Positions 34,177 through 43,694 of a stretch of DNA of 64,000 bases are shown here, piece after piece. Source of the DNA: Mycobacterium simiae (lineage in GTDB: Bacteria > Actinomycetota > Actinomycetes > Mycobacteriales > Mycobacteriaceae); NCBI RefSeq assembly GCF_010727605.1, contig NZ_AP022568.1, positions 1,798,001 to 1,862,000 of the forward strand, written 5' to 3'. The position numbers were made by a program, and so were the translations under genes. The notes beneath the pieces are model-generated. The model was given only the letters and a program-made list of their open reading frames with translations, made no database searches and was not told the DNA's origin. Numbering within the stretch: position 1 is the stretch's first letter; each line of letters begins with the position of its first letter.

Positions 34177-35901
34177 TCAGAATCCGGACGAGGAGCGGCC
34201 GCTGCCGCTGCCACTACCGCCCCCACCGGACGGCAACCTCGGTACGACGGGCTTCGGGGCGGTCTGCTGCACGGTCGGTGGTTTCGGGGCCACGGTTTGC
34301 TGCTGTTGCGTCGGCGGCTTCGGGGCCACGGTCTGCTGCTGTTGGGTGGGTTGTTGGGTCGGCTGTTTCGTCGGTGCCACGGTCGTCGGGGCGACGGTGC
34401 TCGGCGCCACGGTCGTCGGGGCGACGGTGCTCGGCGCAACCGTCGTCGAGGGGACGGTGGTCGGCGCAACCGTCGTCGAGGGGACGGTCGTCGAGGGGGC
34501 GGTGGTCGGCGCTACCGTCGTCGTCGGCGTGTTCTGCGTAGTCGTCGGCGTGTTGGTCGGCGTGGTGGTTGTCGTGGGCAGCGTGGGTGTGGTCGGCGGC
34601 GTGTATGGCGGCACGTAGGGCGGTGGCTGCGGCCGCCATCCCGGGAACGGAACGATGATCGGGACGGGAATCGGGATCGGCCCATTCGGGTTGGGCACCA
34701 GACCGGGGCCCGGCGCCACCGGGTTGACCGGAACGGGCGCGGCGGGCGCGGCGGGGGCCGGCGCAACGGCCGGGGCTGGAATGAAACCGCCCTGATACCC
34801 CGCGTTCGGCGCCTCCGGCGGGGGCGGGGGCACCGGCGCCTGCTGCTGCGTCGGCAGCAGCGGCATGAACTTGCCCGGCGCGGCGTTCTGGTGCCCGATC
34901 ACCGGCTGCTGGCTGGCTGTCGGCCGCACGGCGACGACCACGGCGACCGCCAGCGACGCGACGCCGATGACGGCGAATGCCACCACGGCATTGCCCACCA
35001 GCAACGATCGCCGGCTGAGCTTCAGCGGGCCGGTCTCGGCGTTCGGATCGTCGTCGTAGTAGTCGTCGAACTCGTCCAACTCGCCGGGAAGCAGATCGTC
35101 CGCGTCGTCGGCCAGCGAATAGGCCAGCTGTTGGTCCGCTGCGCCGGGGTCGTCGAAGCCGGCGGGGGCCATCGCGGTCTCGTCGCCGGTGAGCCCGGCC
35201 GCCGGGGCCATCGCGGTCTCGTCGCCGGTGAGCGCGGCCGCCGGGGCCATCGCGGTGGCATCACCGGACACCGGCGCGGCCGCCAGCGCGGCACCACGGG
35301 CGAGCGCAAACGTGGGATCCTCGGGAATCCGCACCCGCGTGGTCGCATCGGAAAGCTGGCCGGCCACCCCGGCCAGATCCGGCCCAGCGCCCACCAGATA
35401 CACGTCGCTCGGAGCGTCCGGGTGCCCGCCGAGCTGGGCCATCATGGTGTCGAGCGTGCCGGCGGCGTCACCGGCGAGCGCCTCCTGAGCCAGCATCGTG
35501 GGCGGCGCGTCCGGGTCTCCCTCCCCCACCACCGACAGTGTCGCCGTGTTGTCGTCGACGACCAGCACACCGCCGGAGCGGCCGGCCGCACGCATCAGGG
35601 CAGTGACCGCCTGCGACTGCGACAGCAGCCCAACGTTGTGCACACCGGAATCCTCCAGCGCCTGGCGCAGCTGGTCGGCGGCGGGATGATCGGTCCAGCA
35701 CACCCGGGTGCCGACCAATCGGTGGTTCTCGTTCGCTAACAGCCGATTCGTGCCAACCACGGTCTCTGTTAGCTGTTCGACGGGGTTGTTAGCCAGATCG
35801 ACGACGGACTGGTCGATCACGTCACTGCCGTCTGTACCCGCTCCGACAAGCGCCAAGCGGGCAACGGGTCCCGTGACGGCAACCCCCAGAACGACGTCCA
35901 T
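34177..35901 (-). CDS. Pro/Thr-rich membrane protein with N-terminal actin-like domain (Rv0538 type)
   Basis: A 574-residue three-part protein. Residues 1-190 form a cytosolic domain rich in VVDDNTATLSVVGEG-type turns, possibly actin/ATPase-like or DUF7159. An acidic region (DDLLPGELDEFDDYYDDD) precedes one membrane helix, about residues 307-332. The extracytoplasmic half is Pro/Thr/Val-rich with repeats (TTTVAPTT-like 10-residue units, TQQQQTVAPKPP 12-residue units) ending in Gly/Ser. Three 13-residue repeats (AMAPAAxLTGDET) lie before the acidic stretch. This is the pattern of an envelope-spanning, possibly mannosylated protein. Rv0538 is 548 residues. It is the first gene of the operon with the two glycosyltransferase-like genes, so glycosylation of its tail is a possible link (inference). 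Confidence 0.85.
   Translation of the reverse strand: MDVVLGVAVTGPVARLALVGAGTDGSDVIDQSVVDLANNPVEQLTETVVGTNRLLANENHRLVGTRVCWTDHPAADQLRQALEDSGVHNVGLLSQSQAVTALMRAAGRSGGVLVVDDNTATLSVVGEGDPDAPPTMLAQEALAGDAAGTLDTMMAQLGGHPDAPSDVYLVGAGPDLAGVAGQLSDATTRVRIPEDPTFALARGAALAAAPVSGDATAMAPAAALTGDETAMAPAAGLTGDETAMAPAGFDDPGAADQQLAYSLADDADDLLPGELDEFDDYYDDDPNAETGPLKLSRRSLLVGNAVVAFAVIGVASLAVAVVVAVRPTASQQPVIGHQNAAPGKFMPLLPTQQQAPVPPPPPEAPNAGYQGGFIPAPAVAPAPAAPAAPVPVNPVAPGPGLVPNPNGPIPIPVPIIVPFPGWRPQPPPYVPPYTPPTTPTLPTTTTTPTNTPTTTQNTPTTTVAPTTAPSTTVPSTTVAPTTVPSTTVAPSTVAPTTVAPSTVAPTTVAPTKQPTQQPTQQQQTVAPKPPTQQQQTVAPKPPTVQQTAPKPVVPRLPSGGGGSGSGSGRSSSGF
34379..34498. repeat. Tandem 30-bp repeats in the Pro/Thr-rich tail
   Basis: Four 30-bp units (starts 34379, 34409, 34439, 34469), each coding for ten residues of the TVAPTTVAPS type on the minus strand. 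Units 1-2 and units 3-4 are most alike. Copy number is likely to vary between strains. Confidence 0.7.
35165..35262. repeat. Tandem 39-bp repeats in the Rv0538-type gene
   Basis: Nearly identical 39-bp units repeat at intervals of exactly 39 bp (the CCATCGCGG element begins near 35169, 35208 and 35247). They encode AMAPAAxLTGDET thirteen-residue repeats. Confidence 0.75.
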
Positions 35902-36134
35902 CCGTGCTCTCCTTCGGCTGGCCACCCCGGAACCAGCATGTCCCGGCATCATTACACTTCGATACCGTCGGCAGTAACCATCATTCGGGCGACCCTCGTT
36001 CTCCGCCACTCCCGCGCCGCCCGAACGGAGATTATGTTTCCAAGTAAGCAACGACGTCGCCTCGGCAGGGGGTTCCCCCGCCACAGACGCGAAAGTGTGC
36101 CGCCAGTAACCGTCCTCGATACCCGGGGGGAACC
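35902..36134. other. Divergent intergenic region
   Basis: 233 bases between the starts of the Rv0538-type gene (minus) and the Rv0537c-type gene (plus). It is locally less GC-rich (ATTACACTTCGATACC region) and must hold both promoters. I see no clear -35/-10 pair, palindrome or small gene. A run of G (36125-36130) is the ribosome site of the plus-strand gene. Confidence 0.5.
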
Positions 36135-37715
36135 GTGAGCCAGAGCAGCGCCGAGCCGCCGACCGGCCCCATCAGGGGCGCGGCGCCCGCTCCGGGCCCG
36201 CAGACCGCGGGCCGGCCCGGCACACGCAACGTGGTGGCCGACCTGACCGCCGCCGTCCTGCTTGTCATCGCGACGCTGCTGCCGTGGAACCTGTACTTCG
36301 GTCTCGGGATTCCCGACAGCAACGGGACGCTGTTCGCGGTGCTGATCGCCGTGACGGTGCTGTCGCTGATTGCCATCGCTTTGCCCGGTTCCGGGTCGCC
36401 GGGCCGCGGGCTGCGGTTCGCGCTCAACGTTCCTTATTTGCTGCTGGTGCTCGGGTTCGTCGGGTTCGACGTGGTCCAGACCGTCCGTTTCGGTGGCACC
36501 GTGACCGTGCCGGGCGGTGTCGGCCCGGGCGCCTGGGCCGGCGTTGCCGGCGCGCTGCTGAGCGCGCAGTCGGCTGACGGCCGGGCGGTTCCGGACGGCG
36601 ACGGCGCGAACGGCCGCCACCGGGCGGCGCGCGTCATCGGCTACGCCTCGATGCTGGCCGCGGTGCTCAGCGTTGGTTTCACCCTGTTCTGGCGCATCAA
36701 GTACGCGCTGAGCGACACGGGTAGTTCGGCCGGGTTCGGAACCCAGAACATCGCCGTCATCGCGACGGCGGTGGTCTACGGCCTGGTGGCCTTGATCGCC
36801 GTGCTGGTCGCTTCCAGATGGCTGCTGCAGAACACGCGAGCATCGCGGTTGGCGACGATCGCGTTGGGCGCCTCGGCGCTGGTGGGCGGCATCATCGTCT
36901 GGCTCCTGCCCGTGGGCCGCGACATCGACGCGTTCCACGGCATCGCGCAAAACACCTCTACCGCGGGTGTCGGATTCGAGGGCTACCTGGCCTGGGCGGC
37001 GGTCGCCGCCATTTTCGTGCCCCGCACCCTGTTCGCCCGAGCCGGCACCGTGTCGGCCGAGGAGACCGCGTGGCGCGCGGCGGCCCGAACCGGCTTGCTG
37101 CTCATCGCCGTATGGGGCCTGGGGTCGGTGGCCATGCGGATCACCGACCTCGCCGTCGCGACCAGCCTGAACTACCCCTATTCGCGCTACGACACGGTGG
37201 TGCTGGCCGTGTTCGACGCGGCCACCGCGGCGCTGGCGCTGTGGCTGCGAACCAAACTGCGCGACGCCTCGGTTGCCGCCAGAACGATCACGACGCTATG
37301 CGGACTTGTTGCTGCACTGAGCATTTCGCGGGTCATTGTGGGTGTGGTGCTGGCGCCGCGGTTCGCCGAACCGCCCAACGCCACGCAGCACCCGGTTTAC
37401 GGAAACGACCTTGCGCAGCAGATCACCAGCACGTTCGACGTGGCACTGTCCGCGCTGGCGCTGTTTATCCTGGCGGCGGCGATCATCACCGGACACTTCA
37501 CCCGGCTGCGCCGGCGCCGCCGGGCCGCTCGCCGACGCGCCGCCGCGCAGAACGCCGATGCGCCGACGACCCGCATTCACACCGGCGAATCGCCCACCAC
37601 GGTGATACCGCAACTGACCGGCGCCCCAAGGATTTTCCGCGGCGACGACTCGGCCACCCAGCAGATTCCCCTCAGCAAGCCGCAGATCTACCGGCCCCCG
37701 CAGGACCCGTCTTAG
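36135..37715 (+). CDS. Polytopic membrane protein (Rv0537c type)
   Basis: A 526-residue integral membrane protein with a Pro-rich cytosolic N-terminus (residues 1-32). About ten helices follow, with LTAAVLLVIATLLPWNLYFGLGI as the first. A soluble C-terminal tail of about 65 residues is rich in Arg, then Thr/Gln ([24 protein letters not shown]). No transporter motif is recognised. GTG at 36135 with GGGGGGAA before it. It ends 4 bases from the convergent galE3 stop. Counterpart: Rv0537c. Confidence 0.88.
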   Translation: MSQSSAEPPTGPIRGAAPAPGPQTAGRPGTRNVVADLTAAVLLVIATLLPWNLYFGLGIPDSNGTLFAVLIAVTVLSLIAIALPGSGSPGRGLRFALNVPYLLLVLGFVGFDVVQTVRFGGTVTVPGGVGPGAWAGVAGALLSAQSADGRAVPDGDGANGRHRAARVIGYASMLAAVLSVGFTLFWRIKYALSDTGSSAGFGTQNIAVIATAVVYGLVALIAVLVASRWLLQNTRASRLATIALGASALVGGIIVWLLPVGRDIDAFHGIAQNTSTAGVGFEGYLAWAAVAAIFVPRTLFARAGTVSAEETAWRAAARTGLLLIAVWGLGSVAMRITDLAVATSLNYPYSRYDTVVLAVFDAATAALALWLRTKLRDASVAARTITTLCGLVAALSISRVIVGVVLAPRFAEPPNATQHPVYGNDLAQQITSTFDVALSALALFILAAAIITGHFTRLRRRRRAARRRAAAQNADAPTTRIHTGESPTTVIPQLTGAPRIFRGDDSATQQIPLSKPQIYRPPQDPS

Positions 37716-37719
37716 CCCG

Positions 37720-38763
37720 CTAGCGCAGCGCAGCGAACGCGAAATCCCGTAAGCCGTCGCGCGGATCGATTGCGGCGCGAAAACCCAGCACCTCGGCCGC
37801 ACGTGCCGGATCAGCGACAATATGACGCACGTCGCCGCTGCGATACTGCCCGGTGATCACCGGGGACAGCGCCTCCGCGCGCGCCTCGCATAGGGCGGCG
37901 GCCACGTCGAGGATCGAGATGGGCCGCCCCGAGCAGACGTTGACCGCGGTGAAGCCGGGCCCACCCGCCGCCGACACGTGCGCGACGGCCGCCAGGTTAG
38001 CGGCGGCGACGTCGTCGACGTGGACGAAGTCGCGCATCTGGCCGCCGTCCTCGAAAACCCTTGGCGATTCTCCCTTTTCCAACGAGGACCGAAAGATCGC
38101 CGCCACCCCGGAGTAGGGGGTGTCGCGCGGCATACCGGGACCGTAGACATTGTGGTAGCGCAACGCCACCACCGAGCCGCCCGCCGACTCCGACCAGGCC
38201 AAGGCGTAGTGTTCCTGGGCCGTCTTGCTGGCCGCATACAGGCTGCGCGGGCGCAGGGCGGCGTCCTCGTCGACCAGCCGCCAGGACAGCTCCTCGCCGC
38301 CGAGTGGGCAGCGATGCTCGAACGTCCCGGCGTCGAGATCCGCCCGCCGCCGCGGCAGCGGTTCCACCAATCCGTGTGCGGGACAGTGATATCGGCCCTG
38401 CCCGTAGACCACCATCGACGACGCCAGCACCAGTCGTTGCACTCCGGCGGCGAACATCTGCGCCAGCAACACCGTGGTGCCGTAGTCGTTGTGGCCGCCG
38501 TAGGCGGGGGCGTCGGCCGCGTCGACGCCGGCGCCCACCATCGCGGCCTGGTGACACACCAGGTCGACGCCGTCCAGCAGCGGGGCCAGCGCTTCGCCGT
38601 CGCGGATGTCGACCCGATGGCATCCCTTCGGTAGCACCGATTTTGGGCCGTGGGCGGCCGGCAGCAACATGTCGACACCGATCACCTCGTGACCGGCTGC
38701 GTGCAGCGCCGCGTTGACCCGCGAGCCGATGAAGCCGGCCGCGCCGGTCAGCAGCACCCTCAT
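37720..38763 (-). CDS. galE3: NAD-dependent epimerase/dehydratase GalE3
   Basis: A 347-residue extended SDR that may interconvert UDP-glucose and UDP-galactose or act on another NDP-sugar. Cofactor motif GAAGFIG (residues 7-13), Ser/Tyr/Lys active site in ASSMVVYG and YAASK, and [20 protein letters not shown]. The mid-protein stretch [21 protein letters not shown] is unusual among simple GalE proteins, and the substrate is not certain. Its ATG overlaps the MTA phosphorylase stop as ATGA. Counterpart: Rv0536. Confidence 0.92.
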   Translation of the reverse strand: MRVLLTGAAGFIGSRVNAALHAAGHEVIGVDMLLPAAHGPKSVLPKGCHRVDIRDGEALAPLLDGVDLVCHQAAMVGAGVDAADAPAYGGHNDYGTTVLLAQMFAAGVQRLVLASSMVVYGQGRYHCPAHGLVEPLPRRRADLDAGTFEHRCPLGGEELSWRLVDEDAALRPRSLYAASKTAQEHYALAWSESAGGSVVALRYHNVYGPGMPRDTPYSGVAAIFRSSLEKGESPRVFEDGGQMRDFVHVDDVAAANLAAVAHVSAAGGPGFTAVNVCSGRPISILDVAAALCEARAEALSPVITGQYRSGDVRHIVADPARAAEVLGFRAAIDPRDGLRDFAFAALR

Positions 38764-39536
38764 GGCAGCTCGATCGGCAGCGTCACCCCGGTGTGCGCCA
38801 GGCAGTGCGTGCAGCCGCGCTCGGTGGCCACTCGGCCGATCGCGTCGCGCACCAACTTCTTGAACGCCTCGATGTTCTTCTCGAATTGCACCAGCACATC
38901 CACCGTCTTCACCCCCTCGCCGGCGCTGACACCGGCGTCCAGATCGGTCACCAAAGCGATTGCTGCATAGCACATTTCGAGTTCGCGAGCCAGTACTGCC
39001 TCGGGATACCCGGTCATGTTGACCAACGCGAAACCTGCCGCGGCGAACCATTGGCTTTCGGCGCGGGTGGAAAACCGCGGCCCCTGGATCACCACCATGG
39101 TGCCGCCGTCGACCACGTCAGGCAGCCCGGCGGCCGCCGACCGCAAGGTCGGGCAGTACGGGTCGGCGAAGTCGACGTGGATGGCACCGGAATCGAAGTA
39201 GGTGTCGGCGCGGCCCTTGGTGCGATCCACCAATTGATCGGGTACCACCACGGTGCCCGGCCCGTAGGCGGGTTTGAGGCTGCCCACCGCGCACGGCGCG
39301 AAGATCCGTCGGACGCCCAGGGCGCGCAGCGCCCACATGTTGGCGCGGTAGGGCACGGTGTGCGCCGAGTATTCGTGCCGGGCGCCGTGCCGCGGCAGGA
39401 ATGCGACCTCGTGGTCGCCGATGGTGCCCAGCGTGATGGGAGCGGCGGGCGCCCCGTAGGGGGTGTCCACCGCGACGTCGCGGACGTCGGAATCGAAGAA
39501 CGTGTAGAAGCCACTGCCGCCGATCACCGCGAGCAT
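38760..39536 (-). CDS. mtnP: S-methyl-5'-thioadenosine phosphorylase
   Basis: A 258-residue member of the PNP/MTAP family II: IGGSGFY at residues 5-11, phosphate-contact RHG in [47 protein letters not shown], and [30 protein letters not shown]. It cleaves methylthioadenosine to adenine and methylthioribose 1-phosphate, which supports purine and methionine salvage. ATG 39536 is selected; upstream in-frame residues are not family-like. Annotated pnp/Rv0535 in M. tuberculosis. Confidence 0.93.
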   Translation of the reverse strand: MLAVIGGSGFYTFFDSDVRDVAVDTPYGAPAAPITLGTIGDHEVAFLPRHGARHEYSAHTVPYRANMWALRALGVRRIFAPCAVGSLKPAYGPGTVVVPDQLVDRTKGRADTYFDSGAIHVDFADPYCPTLRSAAAGLPDVVDGGTMVVIQGPRFSTRAESQWFAAAGFALVNMTGYPEAVLARELEMCYAAIALVTDLDAGVSAGEGVKTVDVLVQFEKNIEAFKKLVRDAIGRVATERGCTHCLAHTGVTLPIELP

Positions 39537-39647
39537 CTGTGTTGCCGCTCCTCTCCCCCGCACGCGGGAGGTGGCCCCGCATCGCTCCGCTTTACCTCGT
39601 CACCGGCGGGCATCCGCCCATTGTGGTGCATAGGGCAGGATGCCCTG

Positions 39648-40520
39648 GTGGCCAATTTTGCGCAGTGGATCTCAGGTGCCCGGCCGCGGACGCTGCCCAA
39701 CGCGGTCGCACCGGTGGTGGCGGGCACCGGGGCCGCAGCGTGGCTGCAGTCCGCCGTGTGGTGGAAAGCCTTGCTGGCGTTGGCCGTCGCGCTCGCGCTG
39801 ACCGTCGGCGTCAACTACGCCAACGACTACTCCGACGGTGTTCGGGGCACCGATGACGTCCGGACTGGGCCGGCACGGCTGGTCGGCTCGCGGCTGGCCA
39901 CGCCGCGATCGGTGCTCACGGCCGCAGTGTGCGCGCTTGCCGTCGGCGCGGTGTCGGGTCTGGCGTTGGCGCTGCTGTCGGCGCCGTGGCTGATCGCGGT
40001 CGGGGTGGTCTGCCTCGCCGGCGCCTGGTTGTACACCGGCGGGTCGCGCCCCTACGGCTACGCCGGTTTTGGCGAGGTCGCGGTGTTCGTGTTCTTCGGC
40101 CTGGTCGCCGTGCTGGGCACGCAGTACACCCAGGCGCTGCGGGTGGACTGGGTAGGGCTGACGCTGGCGGTGGCGACGGGCGCGCTGTCGTCGTCGGTCC
40201 TGGTCGCCAACAACCTGCGCGACATCCCGACCGACACGCAGGCGCAGAAGATCACGCTCGCGGTCCGTCTCGGCGACGCCCGCACTCGGCTGTTCTACCA
40301 AGGCCTGCTGGCTACCGCCGGGGCATTGACGTTGGTGCTGATGCTGGCGACGCCATGGTGCGAGGTCGGGTTGATCGCCACGCCGTTGGCCGTGCGCGCG
40401 GCCCGGCCGGTGCGATCCGGCCGAAGCGGTCCAGAGCTCATCCCGGTGCTGCGTGATACCGGCCTGACGATGCTGGTGTGGGCGGTCGCGGTCGCAGCGG
40501 CGCTGACGCTGGGGCGCTGA
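39648..40520 (+). CDS. menA: 1,4-Dihydroxy-2-naphthoate polyprenyltransferase MenA
   Basis: A 290-residue UbiA-family membrane prenyltransferase that joins the naphthoate head group to the polyprenyl side chain. The two Asp-rich motifs are visible, [12 protein letters not shown] at residues 59-70 and [11 protein letters not shown] near residue 187. About eight or nine membrane helices. GTG at 39648 gives [19 protein letters not shown], the usual N-terminus. It is divergent from the MTA phosphorylase gene. Counterpart: Rv0534c, a known drug target. Confidence 0.96.
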   Translation: MANFAQWISGARPRTLPNAVAPVVAGTGAAAWLQSAVWWKALLALAVALALTVGVNYANDYSDGVRGTDDVRTGPARLVGSRLATPRSVLTAAVCALAVGAVSGLALALLSAPWLIAVGVVCLAGAWLYTGGSRPYGYAGFGEVAVFVFFGLVAVLGTQYTQALRVDWVGLTLAVATGALSSSVLVANNLRDIPTDTQAQKITLAVRLGDARTRLFYQGLLATAGALTLVLMLATPWCEVGLIATPLAVRAARPVRSGRSGPELIPVLRDTGLTMLVWAVAVAAALTLGR

Positions 40521-40535
40521 GGCGCAGCCGGCCTC

Positions 40536-40586
40536 GTTCGGTGTGCGGTCCTGGCGTTCGGTGTGCAGTCCTGGCGTTCAATGTGC
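40536..40586. repeat. Intergenic 20-bp tandem repeat
   Basis: Units GTTCGGTGTGCGGTCCTGGC (40536-40555) and GTTCGGTGTGCAGTCCTGGC (40556-40575) are followed by a partial GTTCAATGTGC (40576-40586). They lie in the menA/fabH gap on the plus strand, with no reading frame of interest. Confidence 0.8.
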
Positions 40587-40767
40587 GCTGCGGGTGAGCT
40601 CGCTCGGCGTGTCGTCGCCGTGCACGCACACCCGCTGAAAGCGGCCGCCGGGAAGCTCACGCACGGCCCTCGTTCGCGAAGACCTCCGCGAATTGTGACA
40701 ACAAGCGTTAGCGTCGGATGTGGCCCCCCTTACATCCATAGCGGGATGACTCCGAGCGAGGAGCGTT

Positions 40768-41778
40768 ATGCAGCAGATCGCCGCCGCGGCCAGCGGACCC
40801 AGCAACATCGGACTGCTCAGCGTCGGCGCATACCGCCCGGAGCGGGTCGTCACCAACGAGGAGCTGTGCCAGAACATCGACTCCTCCGATGAATGGATCT
40901 ACAGCCGCACCGGCATCAAGACGCGCCGCTTCGCCGCCCGCGACGAATCGGTCGCGTCGATGGCGATCGAGGCCAGCCGGCAGGCGCTAGCACGCGCGGA
41001 GCTGTCGGCCGGCGACATCGACGGCGTCATCGTGGCGACCAGCACCCAGTTTCTGCAGACGCCCGCCAGCGCCCCCGCGGTCGCGTCGGCCCTGGGCACC
41101 GCCGGCGTGCCCGCATTCGACGTCTCGGCCGGCTGCGCCGGCTTCGGTTATGCGGTTGGCGTCGCCGCCGACATGATTCGCGGCGGCAGTGTCGCCAAGA
41201 TGCTGGTGATCGGTTCGGAAAAACTCTCCCCGACCGTGGACATGCTCGACCGCAGCAACTGCTTCATCTTCGCCGACGGCGCCGCGGCGGTCGTGGTCGG
41301 CCAGACGGCCGAGCAAGGAATCGGGCCGACGGTCTGGGGCAGCGACGGCGAGCAAGCGTTGGCCATCCGCCAGGACATCGACTGGATCGCCTACACCGAG
41401 AACCCAACCGGCCCGCGCCCGTTCCTGCGGCTGGAGGGCAGCGCGGTCTTCCGTTGGGCCGCATTCGAAATGGGCAAAGTCGGGCGTCAGGCGATGGACG
41501 CCGCGGGCGTCAGGTCCGACCAGATCGACGTGTTCATCCCGCATCAGGCCAACGCGCGCATCAACGAAGTGCTGGCCAAAAATCTCGACCTGCGGGCGGA
41601 CGCGATCGTCGCCAACGACATTGAGCACACCGGAAACACGTCCGCGGCTTCCATACCGCTGGCGATGGCCGAACTGCTGGACACCGGGGCGTCCAAGCCC
41701 GGCGATCTCGCGCTGCTGATCGGTTACGGTGCGGGGCTCAGCTACGCCGCACAGGTCGTGCGGATGCCCAACGGCTGA
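40768..41778 (+). CDS. fabH: 3-Oxoacyl-ACP synthase III FabH
   Basis: A 336-residue KAS III enzyme. The catalytic triad is Cys123 ([11 protein letters not shown]), His259 (PHQAN) and Asn290 (HTGNTSAAS). In mycobacteria FabH condenses FAS-I acyl-CoA with malonyl-AcpM, feeding the FAS-II chain for mycolic acids. GAGGAG lies shortly before ATG 40768. The stop TGA belongs to an 8-bp palindrome, TGAGCTCA (41776-41783), shared with the convergent DUF4229 gene. PE_PGRS6, adjacent to fabH in M. tuberculosis, is absent. Counterpart: Rv0533c. Confidence 0.97.
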   Translation: MQQIAAAASGPSNIGLLSVGAYRPERVVTNEELCQNIDSSDEWIYSRTGIKTRRFAARDESVASMAIEASRQALARAELSAGDIDGVIVATSTQFLQTPASAPAVASALGTAGVPAFDVSAGCAGFGYAVGVAADMIRGGSVAKMLVIGSEKLSPTVDMLDRSNCFIFADGAAAVVVGQTAEQGIGPTVWGSDGEQALAIRQDIDWIAYTENPTGPRPFLRLEGSAVFRWAAFEMGKVGRQAMDAAGVRSDQIDVFIPHQANARINEVLAKNLDLRADAIVANDIEHTGNTSAASIPLAMAELLDTGASKPGDLALLIGYGAGLSYAAQVVRMPNG

Positions 41779-41780
41779 GC

Positions 41781-42146
41781 TCAGTTCGCATCGGAATCGT
41801 CTCCGGACTTTGCTGCGTCCTCGCCGCGCAACCGGGCCCGCAGCTGTTCACGTTCGCTGCGACGCCGCTCGCCGGCGACGGCCAACGAGGCGGTGGCCCG
41901 CTGCCGCAGCGGCGTGAAGACCCAGATACCCAACGGCATCGCGATGATCAACGCGAACAACGCCGCGACGACAACGGGGAACGGAGTGACCCCCAACAAT
42001 TGCGCCGCGAGATAAATCACTCCGGTCAGTACCACCGCCAAGAGCAACCGCGCCCCGGCGTAAAGCAAGACGTCGATCAGGACGCGATCCCGAACGTGAT
42101 CTGGTGCGCTGTCCCCAGTGCTGTTGTCGCTCGGCTCTTCTGACAC
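41781..42146 (-). CDS. DUF4229 membrane protein (Rv0531 type)
   Basis: A 121-residue protein with two central membrane helices (residues 25-48, VLLYAGARLLLAVVLTGVIYLAAQ; 55-75, FPVVVAALFALIIAMPLGIWVF). The cytosolic C-terminal tail is basic and acidic, rich in Arg and Glu (RRSEREQLRARLRGED). The DUF4229 family is actinobacterial and of unknown function. GTG start at 42146. It is divergent from the 53-residue gene at 42193. Confidence 0.85.
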   Translation of the reverse strand: MSEEPSDNSTGDSAPDHVRDRVLIDVLLYAGARLLLAVVLTGVIYLAAQLLGVTPFPVVVAALFALIIAMPLGIWVFTPLRQRATASLAVAGERRRSEREQLRARLRGEDAAKSGDDSDAN

Positions 42147-42192
42147 AGCACGAGCCTACGGCGCGAGTATATTCGCTCAAAGGAGGTGTTTA

Positions 42193-42354
42193 GTGCTCTA
42201 CCTGGTGGTCGTCCTGGTTTTAGGGACGCTGATCTACGTTGGCTGGCGCGCGGCGCGATCGCAGGCCCAGCGGCCGAAGACGCGTGTCATCGGACCCGAC
42301 GACGATCCAGACTTCCTGCGCCGGTTGGGAAACGGCGACAACAACCCGTACTGA
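42193..42354 (+). CDS. Small membrane protein, 53 aa (Rv0530A type)
   Basis: A GTG start at 42193 with a perfect AAGGAGG at 42180-42186. The product has one N-terminal membrane helix (LYLVVVLVLGTLIYVGW, residues 2-18), then a polar tail with RPKTRVIGPDDDPDFLRRLG. It matches the short unit annotated as Rv0530A in M. tuberculosis. Function unknown. A longer open frame from 42118 lacks a ribosome site. Confidence 0.82.
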   Translation: MLYLVVVLVLGTLIYVGWRAARSQAQRPKTRVIGPDDDPDFLRRLGNGDNNPY

Positions 42355-42369
42355 TCGCGGTTATGCCGG

Positions 42370-43662
42370 CTATGCGACCCCTAAATTGGGCTGTTCTCCC
42401 GGAAAGCCTTCTGCCACAGCGGCAGCCAGCGCGGTGAAGGCCTCCCGCGTTTCGCGCCGCAACTGATCGACATGGATCTCGGCGCCCTCGTCGAGATGGG
42501 CGTCGTAGGGCACCAACCGCACCGCGCGGCAGCGCCGCGAGAAATGATCGACGACCTTGTTCATGTCGACCTTGCCGGTGCGCGGCCGCACCGCGTTGAT
42601 AACCGCGATCGAGTTACGGACCAGCGTTTCGTGGCCGTGGGCGTCCAGCCAGTCCAGCGTCGCCGACGCGCTGCGCGCGCCGTCGATCGAGCCCGAACTC
42701 ACCACGATCAGAGCATCGGCGTTCTCCAGCACCGACGACATCGCCGAGTGCAGCAAACCCGGTCCACAGTCGGTGATCACCAGACCGTAATAGCGCTCTA
42801 GGATGCCCAGGACCCGGCTGTAGTCATCGGCGTCAAATGCCTTCGAGACGGCCGGATCGCTGTCGGAAGCCAGGATTTCCAGACCGCTGGGCCCCTTCGA
42901 GGTGTAGCGCCGTACGTCGCTGTAGCGCTCGACGGTGCCGGCGTCCTGTAATAACTGGCGCACGGTGGCGGCGGTCTCGAGCGGGATCTTCTGGCTCAGC
43001 GTGCCGCGGTCCGGGTTGGCGTCGACGGCCACCACCCGGTCACCCCGGATGGCGGCGAACGTGGCGCCCAACGCGGCCGCGATGGTGGTCTTGCCGACGC
43101 CGCCCTTCAGCGAGATCACCGCGACGCGGTAGGAGCCGCGCAGCGGCCGGTTGACCTGCGCCACCAAGTTGTTCTGCCGGGCGGCCCGCGGGCTCTCACC
43201 CAGGTTGATGGTCCGGCCGGACAGCACGTAGACCAACCGGCGCCAGCCTTCCGATGGCGGCGGCTTGATCGGCCGCAGCAGCATGCCGGTGGACAGCTCC
43301 GGGTACGGCGTGTGCGGCAGGTGCTCGGGGCGGTACGGGGCTTGGGGCGCTTGGGGCGCAGCCTCGGCCCGACCGTTGTAGTACGCGCCGTAGGCGGTCG
43401 GATCGACGCGCGGGATGCCGGTCACCGGGGTGGAATCCCACGGCGGCATCCCGCCCGGCGGCGGCGCGGGCAGCGCTTCGCGCCGCTCGGTCGCGGGGCC
43501 CCGACGCTCGGTTCGGAATCCGGCGAAGGCCCGCGTCGGTGCGTCGGCGCCGGGATTGGCCGCCGCGTTGCCGGGGTGCGGCGCGGACTCCTGCGGCGAC
43601 AGCTCCGTCGTCGGATGTTCGGGCGCCCCCACGCCGCTATTGGATTGCTCAGACACGTGCAT
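42370..43662 (-). CDS. ParA/MinD-like ATPase with Pro-rich N-terminus (Rv0530 type)
   Basis: A 430-residue P-loop ATPase. Residues 1-140 are Pro/Ala-rich and disordered. Residues 175-425 form a deviant-Walker domain: SLKGGVGKTT (residues 184-193), VAVDANPDRG and LVITDCGPGLLHSAM. It resembles the EspI-type ATPases of ESX loci and other mycobacterial ParA-like proteins. It is last in the cytochrome c operon, 32 bases after ccsB. A GTG six bases inside (43656) has better spacing to the GGGGG ribosome site and may be the real start. Its role in the operon is unknown. Confidence 0.9.
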   Translation of the reverse strand: MHVSEQSNSGVGAPEHPTTELSPQESAPHPGNAAANPGADAPTRAFAGFRTERRGPATERREALPAPPPGGMPPWDSTPVTGIPRVDPTAYGAYYNGRAEAAPQAPQAPYRPEHLPHTPYPELSTGMLLRPIKPPPSEGWRRLVYVLSGRTINLGESPRAARQNNLVAQVNRPLRGSYRVAVISLKGGVGKTTIAAALGATFAAIRGDRVVAVDANPDRGTLSQKIPLETAATVRQLLQDAGTVERYSDVRRYTSKGPSGLEILASDSDPAVSKAFDADDYSRVLGILERYYGLVITDCGPGLLHSAMSSVLENADALIVVSSGSIDGARSASATLDWLDAHGHETLVRNSIAVINAVRPRTGKVDMNKVVDHFSRRCRAVRLVPYDAHLDEGAEIHVDQLRRETREAFTALAAAVAEGFPGEQPNLGVA

Positions 43663-43694
43663 TCCCCCTCGTTGCGGTGTCGCTTCCAGAATCG

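Noticed and set aside
34279..34498. Repeat array resembling a CRISPR
   Set aside because: Direct repeats have no unique spacers, are in coding frame and encode Thr/Pro/Gln repeats.
33730..35739. 669-residue plus-strand ORF
   Set aside because: Antisense shadow of the Rv0538-type and glycosyltransferase genes; the Arg/Gly repeats mirror the Thr/Pro repeats on the other strand.
38793..39647. N-terminal extension of menA
   Set aside because: Antisense to the MTA phosphorylase gene; the MenA family starts at MANFAQW.
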